5,175 nt of DNA from Candidatus Blautia intestinipullorum (GCA_019120475.1 DWVA01000001.1:1-5175), one strand, 5' to 3'. Positions 1 through 5,175 are shown, numbered from the stretch's first letter. Notes: a model not told the origin generated them from the sequence alone. Program-made: numbers and translations.

Positions 1-2
1 AT

Positions 3-8
3 CCTCCT
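3..8 (-). promoter_or_regulatory. Shine-Dalgarno of a divergent gene starting outside the window
   Basis: Read on the minus strand, the first ten bases are AAAGGAGGAT, a perfect AGGAGG ribosome binding site. No start codon follows inside the window, so the coding region must begin within a few bases to the left of position 1. This shows that the left neighbour is transcribed away from the lacI-type gene. The arrangement is typical of a sugar-responsive repressor next to its target operon. The product of the neighbour cannot be seen here. Confidence 0.7.
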
Positions 9-11
9 TTG

Positions 12-24
12 TGGAACTGTTCCA
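12..24. promoter_or_regulatory. Operator-like palindrome 1 (TGGAACTGTTCCA)
   Basis: This is a perfect 13-base inverted repeat centred on T18. It lies three bases upstream of the minus-strand Shine-Dalgarno of the outward gene. The same core recurs at 110-130 and 194-202, with a degenerate copy at 78-88. A repressor bound here could block transcription elongation. The cognate protein is inferred to be the LacI-family regulator encoded next door, but the co-encoded TetR-family protein is also possible. Confidence 0.55.
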
Positions 25-77
25 TATATCTGATAAAAAAATCAGCCTGAAAAGCTGCATAAATTGCTTAAAAATAT

Positions 78-88
78 GGAAAAGTTCC
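78..88. promoter_or_regulatory. Degenerate operator-like palindrome 2 (GGAAAAGTTCC)
   Basis: This 11-base site differs from GGAACTGTTCC at two central positions but keeps both GGAA and TTCC arms. A further lone half-site, GTTCC, lies at 101-105. The site falls within the predicted untranslated leader of the outward gene. On its own it would be unconvincing; it is listed because it sits among three better copies of the same motif. Confidence 0.3.
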
Positions 89-109
89 TGAATTTATTTT
101 GTTCCGGAA

Positions 110-130
110 TATATGGAACTGTTTCATATA
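110..130. promoter_or_regulatory. Operator-like palindrome 3 over the predicted start site
   Basis: This 21-base inverted repeat has ten-base arms around T120. The core is ATGGAACTGTTTCAT and only one arm pair mismatches (G116 against T124). It is the longest of the operator copies. It abuts the predicted minus-strand -10 element at 134-139, so it would cover the transcription start at about position 127, a classic position for repression. Confidence 0.55.
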
Positions 131-133
131 CAT

Positions 134-162
134 AATATATAATATATATGGATATTTTTCAA
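134..162 (-). promoter_or_regulatory. Predicted promoter of the outward (left) gene
   Basis: On the minus strand there is TTGAAA (157-162), a 17-base spacer, then TATATT (134-139). Both hexamers are close to the sigma-A consensus and the spacing is optimal. The transcription start would be near 127, inside palindrome 3, leaving a leader of about 120 bases before the Shine-Dalgarno at 3-8. The region is very AT-rich, so alternative -10 registers such as TATTAT at 132-137 cannot be excluded. Confidence 0.5.
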
Positions 163-193
163 TACTTTTTTACAATTTTTACTAAATTAAATA

Positions 194-202
194 GAACAGT
201 TC
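194..202. promoter_or_regulatory. Operator-like palindrome 4 (GAACAGTTC)
   Basis: This is a perfect nine-base inverted repeat with the same GAAC-N-GTTC core as palindromes 1 and 3, but without extended arms. It lies upstream of the -35 element of the outward promoter and about 140 bases upstream of the lacI-type promoter. It may be an auxiliary site supporting DNA looping with palindrome 3, 78 bases away centre to centre. That role is an inference. Confidence 0.4.
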
Positions 203-330
203 AGCATCTGATGGCAGGAGACAGTTTTATGCCTGCATAAGAATCCGGCGACCGACAATCAAAAGAGCTGTGAATGGTAACGAATCACACGCAATTTTGA
301 AAATAGTTTATAGGTATATAAATGAAAATA

Positions 331-339
331 TGTTATAAT
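331..339 (+). promoter_or_regulatory. Extended -10 promoter of the lacI-tetR operon
   Basis: The bases TGTTATAAT form a perfect extended -10 element (TGnTATAAT). The -35 position, around 311-316 (TAGGTA), is weak, which extended -10 promoters tolerate. Transcription would start near 345. That is downstream of the ATG at 322, so this promoter supports translation starting at the ATG at 376. No GAAC-N-GTTC palindrome overlaps it, so strong autoregulation through that motif is not evident. Confidence 0.55.
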
Positions 340-375
340 GAGGCGTATGATAAGTATGAACGAGGAGCGAAACAT

Positions 376-1353
376 ATGACAAGTATCAGGGAAGTGGCGA
401 AACTTGCCCATGTCTCCCCCAGCACCGTGTCAAGAGCCTTGAACGGAAGCGGGTATGTTGCGGAGGATACGAAAGCAAAAGTCCGGAGAGCGGTTGACGA
501 ATTAGATTATGTTCCGAATCAGTGGATTCGTAATTTATATCAGAAAAAAACAGGGATAATAGGAGTTATGGCTCCTGAACTGATCCATCCGTATTTTTCA
601 TCGTTGTGGAGTTATTTAGAACTGGAATTAAATGAGTTCGGCTATAATATGATGATCTGCAATACGGCTCAAAAGAAAGAGATTGAAAGAGAATATCTTG
701 ATACGCTGGAAAGAAATCTTTTCGATGGAATGATAATCGGAGCGGCATTTTTACCTGATAAATATTATACTAAAATCGAAAAGCCGATTATTTCTCTGGA
801 TCGCATCATTCCGGGAGTTCCATTGGTGACTTCGGACCATACGCGCGGAGGCTGCATCGCTGCGGAAAAGTTTCTTCAAAAAGGCTGCAAAAAAGTCCTT
901 CAGCTTTCTGATCCCGAAGCTGTGACGGTGTGGTCTTCACGCAGTGCAACTGCGCTGATCAGTAAGATGGAAGAGGCGGGAGCTGAAGTTGTTACAGAGA
1001 ATTTTAGCTGGACAGATACGATTCATTATTCCAGAAGTGTCAGGAGAAGTTCGGAAATTATGAAAAAACATCCGGATATTGATGGAATTTTAGCGAATGA
1101 TCTGTGCGCGGCTTCTTTTTTGAAAGTGGCAAAACAGGCGGGAATCCCGGTTCCCGAAAAATTGAAAATTATTGCGTATGACGGAACTTATATTACGGAT
1201 TATAATTTTTGCACGATAGCGGCGATCCAGCAGGATGTTTCTCTGTTGGCTAAAATGGCGGTCCATACGCTGATCAGACTGATTAATAACCAGCCGCTGC
1301 ATCAACAGCAGGTCTTTGTTCCTGTTCATTTTAAAGAGGGAGATACGATTTAA
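376..1353 (+). CDS. LacI/GalR-family transcriptional regulator
   Basis: A DNA-binding repressor of 325 residues, close to the usual family length of 320-350. Residues 4-23 form the LacI helix-turn-helix (IREVAKLAHVSPSTVSRALN). Residues 45-58 are the hinge, with the minor-groove Leu kept in IRNL. From about residue 58 (KKTGIIGVMAPEL) to the end is a periplasmic-binding-protein-like sensor domain with SLDR, SDHTRGG and IIAYDGTY blocks. The YDGTY segment recalls ScrR-type sucrose repressors, but the ligand is unproven. I start at 376 rather than at the in-frame ATG at 322 because AGGAG (363-367) sits eight bases before it, the helix-turn-helix begins immediately, and an extended -10 lies between the two ATGs. 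It probably represses the divergent gene to the left through the GGAAC/GTTCC sites. The coding sequence is more AT-rich than the ftsH region. Family assignment is firm; target and effector are inferred. Confidence 0.93.
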   Translation: MTSIREVAKLAHVSPSTVSRALNGSGYVAEDTKAKVRRAVDELDYVPNQWIRNLYQKKTGIIGVMAPELIHPYFSSLWSYLELELNEFGYNMMICNTAQKKEIEREYLDTLERNLFDGMIIGAAFLPDKYYTKIEKPIISLDRIIPGVPLVTSDHTRGGCIAAEKFLQKGCKKVLQLSDPEAVTVWSSRSATALISKMEEAGAEVVTENFSWTDTIHYSRSVRRSSEIMKKHPDIDGILANDLCAASFLKVAKQAGIPVPEKLKIIAYDGTYITDYNFCTIAAIQQDVSLLAKMAVHTLIRLINNQPLHQQQVFVPVHFKEGDTI

Positions 1354-1367
1354 AGCGAGGTATACCG

Positions 1368-1922
1368 ATGAGAGAAGACATGAAGTCGCTTATTTCAGAT
1401 ACTTTTACCCGAATGCTGGAAAAGGAAGATCTGGACAAGATTTCAGTGACCAAACTGATTGGGGAATGCCACATCTCAAGGCAGACTTTTTACTATCATT
1501 TTAAAGATATTATGGATGTTCTGGAATGGACATTCCGGCGGGCTACCCAGGAACTCGCCCAAAAGAGTCTGAATACGGAAAACCGTATTGAATCGTTGAC
1601 AGAATATGTGACTTTCGTACGGAACAACAGGAAAAAGCTGGACAGACTGCTTTATTCCCGCCGATGGGTTCAGATTGAAGGTATTCTTGTAGATGCCGTA
1701 ACGGTATATCTGTCTGAAATAGCCCGTAACCGGATACCGTCCCCCGGCCTGAGCGTAGACGATATGGAAGTCATGCTGAGGTTTTATGCCAGCGGAATGG
1801 TCGGGGTACTGCTTCAGTATGTGAATAAACCGAACCTGAATGAGGAAAAACTGGTGATTCAGATAGAAAAAATTATTACCGGAAAAATGTTTCCGGGAAG
1901 ACATAATGAAAATACTATATAA
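1368..1922 (+). CDS. TetR/AcrR-family transcriptional regulator
   Basis: A 184-residue regulator. Residues 1-50 match the TetR N-terminal domain: a helix (REDMKSLISDTFTRMLEKE), then the helix-turn-helix ISVTKLIGECHISRQTFYYHF at about 25-45, with the typical TFYYHFKD recognition helix. The rest is helical ligand-binding and dimer domain. A GMVGVLLQYV segment near 143-152 resembles the GxxG helix of the small Firmicute TetR branch that includes DhaS-like proteins. It starts 14 bases after the lacI-type stop with GCGAGG seven bases before ATG, so the two genes are almost certainly co-transcribed. Met5 (1380) is a less likely alternative start. A stem-loop follows directly after the stop. The ligand and target genes cannot be told from the sequence. 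It may co-regulate the outward left gene or act elsewhere. Confidence 0.9.
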   Translation: MREDMKSLISDTFTRMLEKEDLDKISVTKLIGECHISRQTFYYHFKDIMDVLEWTFRRATQELAQKSLNTENRIESLTEYVTFVRNNRKKLDRLLYSRRWVQIEGILVDAVTVYLSEIARNRIPSPGLSVDDMEVMLRFYASGMVGVLLQYVNKPNLNEEKLVIQIEKIITGKMFPGRHNENTI

Positions 1923-1932
1923 AATGAAAGCA

Positions 1933-1965
1933 GGGAGCCGGCGTCAATGTCTGCTCCCGATTTTT
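1933..1965. terminator. Stem-loop terminator between convergent tetR and glycosyltransferase genes
   Basis: GGGAGC (1933-1938) pairs with GCTCCC (1953-1958) across a 14-base loop. On the plus strand it is followed after two bases by TTTTT (1961-1965), giving a rho-independent terminator for the lacI-tetR operon. On the minus strand the same stem is followed by a T-rich tail (TGCTTTCATTTTATA), so it could also end the glycosyltransferase transcript. The right arm lies inside the last codons of that gene. The six-pair stem and large loop make it moderate in strength. Confidence 0.6.
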
Positions 1966-2561
1966 GTCAGATGTTCATAGTGCTTATAAAGTATACCAAA
2001 TCTGTGAATATATCCTTTCTGCCATGGCTTTGATTTCCCGCAGAAATGAAGAATAGCCGTATTTTCCATCACCCAGTCCATATCGCACAGCCCGCCGCTC
2101 TTTAAAAGACAGGTATTATAGTTGCGGGCGTCATAATTCCAGACCGCATCTTCAATCTCCAGCGTCCGGAACCCGTACATCGCATTCAGTATATCCGGAT
2201 CCAGATACAGAATACGATGCAGTGTCTCCGGAAGGAACATTGGCGCCAGGAGACGGTAATACATTTCACACGGATACTGGCGGCTGACAGGGGCACCGGT
2301 GAATGTGGAACTGTCGATCCGGACCGGATAAAGATGATAACCGATCCTGTTGCACTGACGGATGACAGGCGCAAACGCGTCTTCCGGAATACCGCTGTGT
2401 ATCAGCCAGATATCCGCCGGCTCTGCGGGCTGGCTGATGTGAAGGGAAGTAAGAAGTACCTGCAGGCGCGGCAGGTACTTCTCATTCAGGGTGGTCAGGA
2501 TCTGAATCCGGTCCGTTCCGTCGGACCGGATGTTTCGGTTTGAGTCAGTATATGGCTCCAT
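1944..2561 (-). CDS. GT8-like glycosyltransferase with apparent internal deletion
   Basis: The 205-residue product resembles family 8 glycosyltransferases, which transfer sugars from nucleotide-sugar donors. The N-terminal half is normal: IQILTTLNEKYLPRLQVLLTSL (about 19-40), the YYRLLAPMFLP block (101-111), and the metal-binding DxD in ILYLDPDIL (D121, D123). The C-terminal block is also normal: NAMYG, WNYDARNYN (141-149), and ILHFCGKSKPW with the family HFxGxxKPW motif (170-180). What normally lies between is missing: the NTGVMLMDL-type segment and the stretch up to the DQD-I/L-NxxYG region. Relatives are usually about 270-330 residues. The frame is preserved across the join, so translation is intact, but catalysis is doubtful. 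AAGGAG (2572-2577) lies about ten bases before the ATG. It is the second gene of an operon, 28 bases after the HdeD-like gene. The family call is from remembered motifs; the deletion is an inference. Confidence 0.78.
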   Translation of the reverse strand: MEPYTDSNRNIRSDGTDRIQILTTLNEKYLPRLQVLLTSLHISQPAEPADIWLIHSGIPEDAFAPVIRQCNRIGYHLYPVRIDSSTFTGAPVSRQYPCEMYYRLLAPMFLPETLHRILYLDPDILNAMYGFRTLEIEDAVWNYDARNYNTCLLKSGGLCDMDWVMENTAILHFCGKSKPWQKGYIHRFGILYKHYEHLTKIGSRH

Positions 2562-2589
2562 GAGGTTCGTTCTCCTTTTTAATTATTGG

Positions 2590-3180
2590 TCAGAAGCTGA
2601 TCTTATGCATTCCTGCAGCCTCGATCAGAAGGGCAACTCCCATAATGACCAGATACGCGGCAAGGATGTAGTTTAATGCCAGTGCCGACATAAATGGCAG
2701 AAGAAGAAAAATAACAGCAAGGATGATATTGAGTATACCGCTGAACGTCAGGAATCCGGTCTTTGGTATGCGGAAGTATTTCATCTTCGACGCGAAAGCA
2801 ATCCGCTGCGCTCCGTTGAAGATCAACAGGAATGCCAGGAGAAAGGTGATTACCTGAACAGTCAGTACGACCGGCATAAAAAACAACATAATTCCCAAAA
2901 GAATATTGAGGACGCCTGTTATGATCAGCATCGGATCTTTAAAGTGATAAGTCATGGAAGCGTAGGATATAAATTCGGATATCCCCAGGATGATGACAGC
3001 CAGCGCCGCCAGATACTGGATTATGGCGAAAATCCCGATTGGATAGACCGCCGTCAGTATTCCCGCAATGATTAAGATAACTGCAAGTATAAAGTAAGTA
3101 ATACGCATCTTTTTCTGGCGTTTATTCCATGTATCCGCCAGTTCCTGTACATAATCAAAATCAGAATCAAACCATCTCAT
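2590..3180 (-). CDS. HdeD/DUF308-family membrane protein
   Basis: A 196-residue integral membrane protein. After a charged cytoplasmic-looking N-terminus (residues 1-25) come six hydrophobic helices at about 26-46, 49-71, 83-103, 106-127, 141-162 and 165-187. They fall in three hairpins with a recurring G-hydrophobic-N-I-L pattern (GVLNILLGIMLFFMP, GILNIILAVIFLLLP), the internal-repeat layout of the DUF308/HdeD family. HdeD in E. coli is linked to acid resistance at high cell density; in Firmicutes the role is unknown. AAAGGAG (3192-3198) lies 11 bases before the ATG. It leads the minus-strand operon that continues into the glycosyltransferase, and it diverges from the ftsH operon. The family is well supported; any stress role is only carried over from the family name. 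Confidence 0.85.
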   Translation of the reverse strand: MRWFDSDFDYVQELADTWNKRQKKMRITYFILAVILIIAGILTAVYPIGIFAIIQYLAALAVIILGISEFISYASMTYHFKDPMLIITGVLNILLGIMLFFMPVVLTVQVITFLLAFLLIFNGAQRIAFASKMKYFRIPKTGFLTFSGILNIILAVIFLLLPFMSALALNYILAAYLVIMGVALLIEAAGMHKISF

Positions 3181-3246
3181 ATATATTACAGCTCCTTTCT
3201 CTGTTTTTACTGTTTTTAATATAGCCGAAAAAAGAGGAGCATGCTA

Positions 3247-3275
3247 CTTATAATTTCAATTCCGTGTCTTTACAA
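3247..3275 (-). promoter_or_regulatory. Predicted promoter of the HdeD-like/glycosyltransferase operon
   Basis: On the minus strand TTGTAA (3270-3275), a 17-base spacer and TATAAG (3247-3252) fit a sigma-A promoter, with a start near 3240 and a leader of about 60 bases. A perfect TTGACA also occurs on the minus strand at 3287-3292, but no -10 lies at a suitable distance from it. Confidence 0.5.
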
Positions 3276-3281
3276 AACTCC

Positions 3282-3295
3282 GTATTTGTCAATAC
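3282..3295. repeat. Short inverted repeat between divergent operons
   Basis: GTATT (3282-3286) and AATAC (3291-3295) form an inverted repeat around TGTC, upstream of both divergent operons. It could be an operator, but the arms are only five bases and AT-rich sequence produces such repeats by chance. Confidence 0.2.
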
Positions 3296-3334
3296 ATATT
3301 TAAAAATTTGAAAGTCGCAATAAAAACATATATC

Positions 3335-3343
3335 TGCTATATA
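3335..3343 (+). promoter_or_regulatory. Possible extended -10 upstream of the ftsH operon
   Basis: TGCTATATA resembles an extended -10 (TGnTATAAT, last two bases off) and lies about 50 bases before the first start codon of the plus-strand operon. A TTGAAA at 3308-3313 is 24 bases upstream, too far for a normal -35. This is the best candidate in a very AT-rich stretch and is weakly supported. Confidence 0.3.
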
Positions 3344-3389
3344 AAATAATAGGGGGATGAGACGGAACAAGAAAGGAGGTCGTCTTTGT

Positions 3390-3845
3390 ATGAATATTAA
3401 TGAAAGTATATTTGCCTGCAAATTGTATGAAATGGAAGAACAGTATGGAAAGCTTCAATGCAGGATACGCGCCTGCGAATATGGCGGCAGAGATAAGATC
3501 CGTACGGAACTGGAGCAGGCGCGCAAGGAGTACGCGGAAAACACGCTCCTGATGGAGGAAAAGACAAAATCCTGCCGCTCGCCGGCTGTGACAAAGCTGA
3601 CGCAGGCGCAACTGGAATACAGGAGGAAGATCGACGAACTGAAAAAACAGATCGTGTCTGATCTTCATTCTGATGAGAACAGTCCGGAAGAAGATAAAAG
3701 AGAGGCGGGAATGCTGTACGCGGAGTTTGCGATGGATTTTGCCACACTTACCATGCAGCAGGCGCTGATTTCCGCATTGACTGCCCTGGAAGGGCAGAGC
3801 GGGAAAACATACAGTAAAGATAAGATAGCAGAGGAGGCGAAATAA
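3390..3845 (+). CDS. Uncharacterised coiled-coil protein encoded just upstream of ftsH
   Basis: A 151-residue protein I do not recognise. It has no signal peptide or membrane helix. Residues about 12-90 are highly charged and helical with heptad-like spacing (YEMEEQYGKL, RTELEQARKEYAEN, AQLEYRRKIDELKKQI), suggesting coiled coil. An acidic linker (SDENSPEEDKRE, 94-105) leads to a hydrophobic helical segment (MLYAEFAMDFATLTMQQALISALTALEG, starting at residue 108). The start at 3390 has an excellent AAAGGAGG (3372-3379) ten bases upstream. The in-frame ATG at 3357 lies upstream of that site and lacks its own, so I reject it. The stop overlaps the ftsH start (TAATG), pointing to co-transcription and translational coupling. 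A partner or adaptor role with FtsH is possible, but that rests on position only. Confidence 0.82.
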   Translation: MNINESIFACKLYEMEEQYGKLQCRIRACEYGGRDKIRTELEQARKEYAENTLLMEEKTKSCRSPAVTKLTQAQLEYRRKIDELKKQIVSDLHSDENSPEEDKREAGMLYAEFAMDFATLTMQQALISALTALEGQSGKTYSKDKIAEEAK

Positions 3846-4195
3846 TGCAGGAAGTAAAAAAACCGAGGAAACCACTGATTTCTTATTATATAATCGTACT
3901 TGCGGTTCTGCTGCTGTTTAATTTTATCTTTATGCCCTGGGCAGCGGAGCGCCAGGTACAGGAAGTCGGTTATGATACATTTATGAAAATGACTGAGGAT
4001 GAAAATATAGGCAAGGTTCAGATCGATCAGCAGGAGAATGAGGTCCTGTTCACGAATAAAGACGGTGATAAGATATATAAGACCGGAATGGTGGAAGATC
4101 CGGGAATGACGGAAAGGCTGTATAATTCCGGCGCCGAATTCTCGGGCCAGATTATTGAACAGATGTCGCCGATTCTGTCGTTTATCCTGACCTAG
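3845..4195 (+). CDS. ftsH: N-terminal FtsH fragment produced if the TAG terminates translation
   Basis: Read literally, this 116-residue product holds the short cytoplasmic N-terminus (MQEVKKPRKP), one complete membrane helix (about 11-31) and the extracytoplasmic domain. The latter runs from VGYDTFMKMTEDENIGKVQI to the MTERLYNSGAEF region and matches the FtsH extracellular domain. It then stops within the second helix at ILSFILT. It has no ATPase or protease and could not work as FtsH. Such a stub could at most occupy the membrane or compete in FtsH hexamers. Confidence 0.6.
   Translation: MQEVKKPRKPLISYYIIVLAVLLLFNFIFMPWAAERQVQEVGYDTFMKMTEDENIGKVQIDQQENEVLFTNKDGDKIYKTGMVEDPGMTERLYNSGAEFSGQIIEQMSPILSFILT
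4193..4195 (+). other. In-frame TAG codon interrupting ftsH at codon 117
   Basis: The bases ctgacc-TAG-atcctt put a stop between Thr116 and Ile118 with no frame change. Homologous coding resumes at once on the other side (ILPVAIFIGIGQYMSKKL). The other four complete genes in the window whose stops I could read, and the coiled-coil gene, end in TAA or TGA, so TAG is not used elsewhere here. That sample is far too small to argue for recoding. Confidence 0.9.
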
Positions 4196-4234
4196 ATCCT
4201 TCCTGTCGCGATCTTTATCGGAATCGGACAGTAC

Positions 4235-5175
4235 ATGTCCAAAAAATTGATGAACCGGGCAGGCGGCGGACCTGATTCCATGATCTTCGGAATGGGAAAG
4301 AGCAATGCCAAAGTATATGTAAAGTCTTCCGAAGGCATCCGGTTTTCCGATGTGGCCGGAGAGGACGAGGCAAAGGAGAACTTATCAGAGATCGTAGATT
4401 ATCTTCATAATCCTGCAAAATACAGAGAGATCGGGGCGTCTATGCCAAAAGGCATCCTGCTGGTAGGTCCTCCCGGAACTGGAAAGACTATGCTGGCAAA
4501 GGCGGTGGCAGGCGAGTCTAATGTGCCGTTCTTCTCTATGTCGGGTTCGGAATTCGTAGAGATGTTCGTCGGTATGGGAGCATCGAAGGTGCGCGACCTG
4601 TTCAGACAGGCAAAGGAAAAGGCGCCGTGTATCGTATTTATCGATGAGATCGACGCCATAGGCCAGAAGCGTGACGGGCGTGTAGGAGGAAATGATGAAC
4701 GAGAGCAGACATTGAACCAGCTTCTGACCGAGATGGACGGCTTTGAGTCCAACAACGGCGTCATTATCCTTGCTGCCACGAACCGTCCGGAATCCCTTGA
4801 CCCGGCGCTTACAAGACCGGGAAGATTCGACCGGAGAGTGCCGGTAGAGCTCCCGGATCTGAAAGGCCGTGAGGAAATCCTGAAAGTTCATGCAAAGAAA
4901 GTAAAGCTGGATGAGTCCGTGGATTTCAACAAGATTGCCCGTATGGCTTCCGGAGCATCTGGAGCAGAGCTTGCCAATATCGTCAATGAGGCGGCGCTGC
5001 GTGCGGTAAGAGAGAACAGACAGTATGTGACAGGGTCTGATCTGGAGGAAAGCATCGAAGTCGTTATCGCAGGATATCAGAAAAAGAATGCGATACTTAC
5101 GGATCAGGAGAAGAAAGTGGTTGCCTATCACGAGATCGGACATGCGCTTGTGGCGGCAAAGCAGAGCAATTCCGC
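4235..5175 (+). CDS. ftsH: Catalytic FtsH part that could be made by reinitiation; partial at window end
   Basis: The first ATG after the interrupting stop is at 4235 (MSKKLMNRAGGG), 40 bases downstream; another follows at 4250. Translation from here would give the cytosolic AAA+ and protease portion without its membrane anchor. No good Shine-Dalgarno precedes either ATG (only scattered GGA), so efficient reinitiation is doubtful. The reading frame is still open at the window edge, shortly after the HEIGH zinc motif. Most of the protease domain, including the third zinc ligand, therefore lies outside. Confidence 0.5.
   Translation, partial: MSKKLMNRAGGGPDSMIFGMGKSNAKVYVKSSEGIRFSDVAGEDEAKENLSEIVDYLHNPAKYREIGASMPKGILLVGPPGTGKTMLAKAVAGESNVPFFSMSGSEFVEMFVGMGASKVRDLFRQAKEKAPCIVFIDEIDAIGQKRDGRVGGNDEREQTLNQLLTEMDGFESNNGVIILAATNRPESLDPALTRPGRFDRRVPVELPDLKGREEILKVHAKKVKLDESVDFNKIARMASGASGAELANIVNEAALRAVRENRQYVTGSDLEESIEVVIAGYQKKNAILTDQEKKVVAYHEIGHALVAAKQSNS

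Larger units (their letters stand above)
3845..5175 (+). pseudogene. ftsH: ftsH, membrane AAA+ zinc metalloprotease, interrupted by in-frame TAG; runs off window
   Basis: FtsH is a hexameric membrane protease that extracts and degrades membrane and regulatory proteins. Apart from one stop, the frame encodes in order: membrane helix 1 (about residues 11-31), the extracytoplasmic domain (32-108), helix 2 (about 108-130), an AAA+ domain with Walker A GPPGTGKT (208-215), Walker B IVFIDE (D267, E268), the second region of homology with TRPGRFDRR (arginines 327 and 330), and the start of the protease domain with zinc motif HEIGH (429-433). Codon 117 is TAG (4193-4195), in helix 2, where relatives that I recall read ILTWILP; a single TGG to TAG change would explain it. 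After it the frame stays open for about 326 codons to the edge. AGGAGG (3832-3837) precedes the ATG by seven bases. HEIGH rather than the common HEAGH still satisfies HExxH and hints at a clostridial paralogue. It could be a true nonsense mutation, a sequence error, or readthrough. Confidence 0.85.

Noticed and set aside
30..45. CTGAT-AAAAAA-ATCAG inverted repeat in the leader of the outward gene
   Set aside because: Five-base arms around an A-run in AT-rich DNA are weak as a hairpin or operator, and there is no T-tract in the right place to call a terminator.
216..240. AGGAG followed eight bases later by ATG CCT GCA TAA, a three-codon mini-ORF with a GCAGG/CCTGC stem
   Set aside because: It is too short to judge, lies upstream of the better lacI promoter and has no attenuator-like structure after it; chance is the simplest explanation.
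262..290. Possible catabolite-responsive element around TGGTAACGAATCAC
   Set aside because: It misses several conserved positions of the cre consensus in both half-sites.
2217..2543. A plus-strand open frame of 108 codons
   Set aside because: It is antisense to the glycosyltransferase, whose family motifs are clear.
3300..3875. A 191-codon open frame on the minus strand
   Set aside because: It is antisense to the coiled-coil gene, which has a strong ribosome binding site and is coupled to ftsH; the minus-strand protein has no coherent domain.
4385..5143. A 252-codon open frame on the minus strand
   Set aside because: It is antisense to the conserved AAA+ region of ftsH, its protein is Cys/His/Arg/Ser-rich without recognisable motifs, and it has no ribosome binding site; it is a shadow frame.
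1..5175. Search for a CRISPR array, insertion sequence ends, tRNA genes, or defence or toxin-antitoxin genes
   Set aside because: No regularly spaced repeats, transposase motifs, cloverleaf-like segments or recognisable toxin or nuclease motifs were seen by eye.

Overview
The window looks like chromosomal DNA of a low-to-mid GC Firmicute, most likely a Lachnospiraceae-type Clostridium relative. The grounds are strong AGGAGG-type ribosome binding sites, sigma-A-like promoters, short intergenic gaps, and an FtsH and a GT8 glycosyltransferase whose motifs resemble clostridial gut anaerobes. The placement is inferred from style and remembered families, not from a search.

Left part (1-1922). The first 375 bases are a regulatory region. 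A Shine-Dalgarno on the minus strand at the very edge (3-8) shows that a divergent gene starts just outside the window. Its likely promoter (134-162) and leader carry an array of GGAAC/GTTCC palindromes. On the plus strand a LacI-family repressor (376-1353) and a TetR-family regulator (1368-1922) form a compact two-regulator operon that ends at a stem-loop terminator, which probably works in both directions.

Middle part (1944-3180, minus strand). A six-helix HdeD/DUF308 membrane protein is followed 28 bases later by a GT8-like glycosyltransferase. The glycosyltransferase joins its DxD motif almost directly to its C-terminal block, so the middle of the catalytic domain appears to be missing through an in-frame deletion.

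Right part (3181-5175, plus strand). A divergent promoter region of about 210 bases leads to a 151-residue protein of unknown function, rich in predicted coiled coil. Its stop codon overlaps the start of ftsH (TAATG). The ftsH gene has an in-frame TAG at codon 117, inside the second membrane helix where relatives usually have Trp. The same frame then stays open to the window edge and encodes intact AAA+ and HExxH motifs. This is either a recent nonsense mutation, a sequence error, or readthrough or reinitiation.

I found no CRISPR array, insertion sequence, tRNA or rRNA, and no convincing new multi-gene system. The points most worth a second look are the interrupted ftsH, the internally deleted glycosyltransferase and the operator array.
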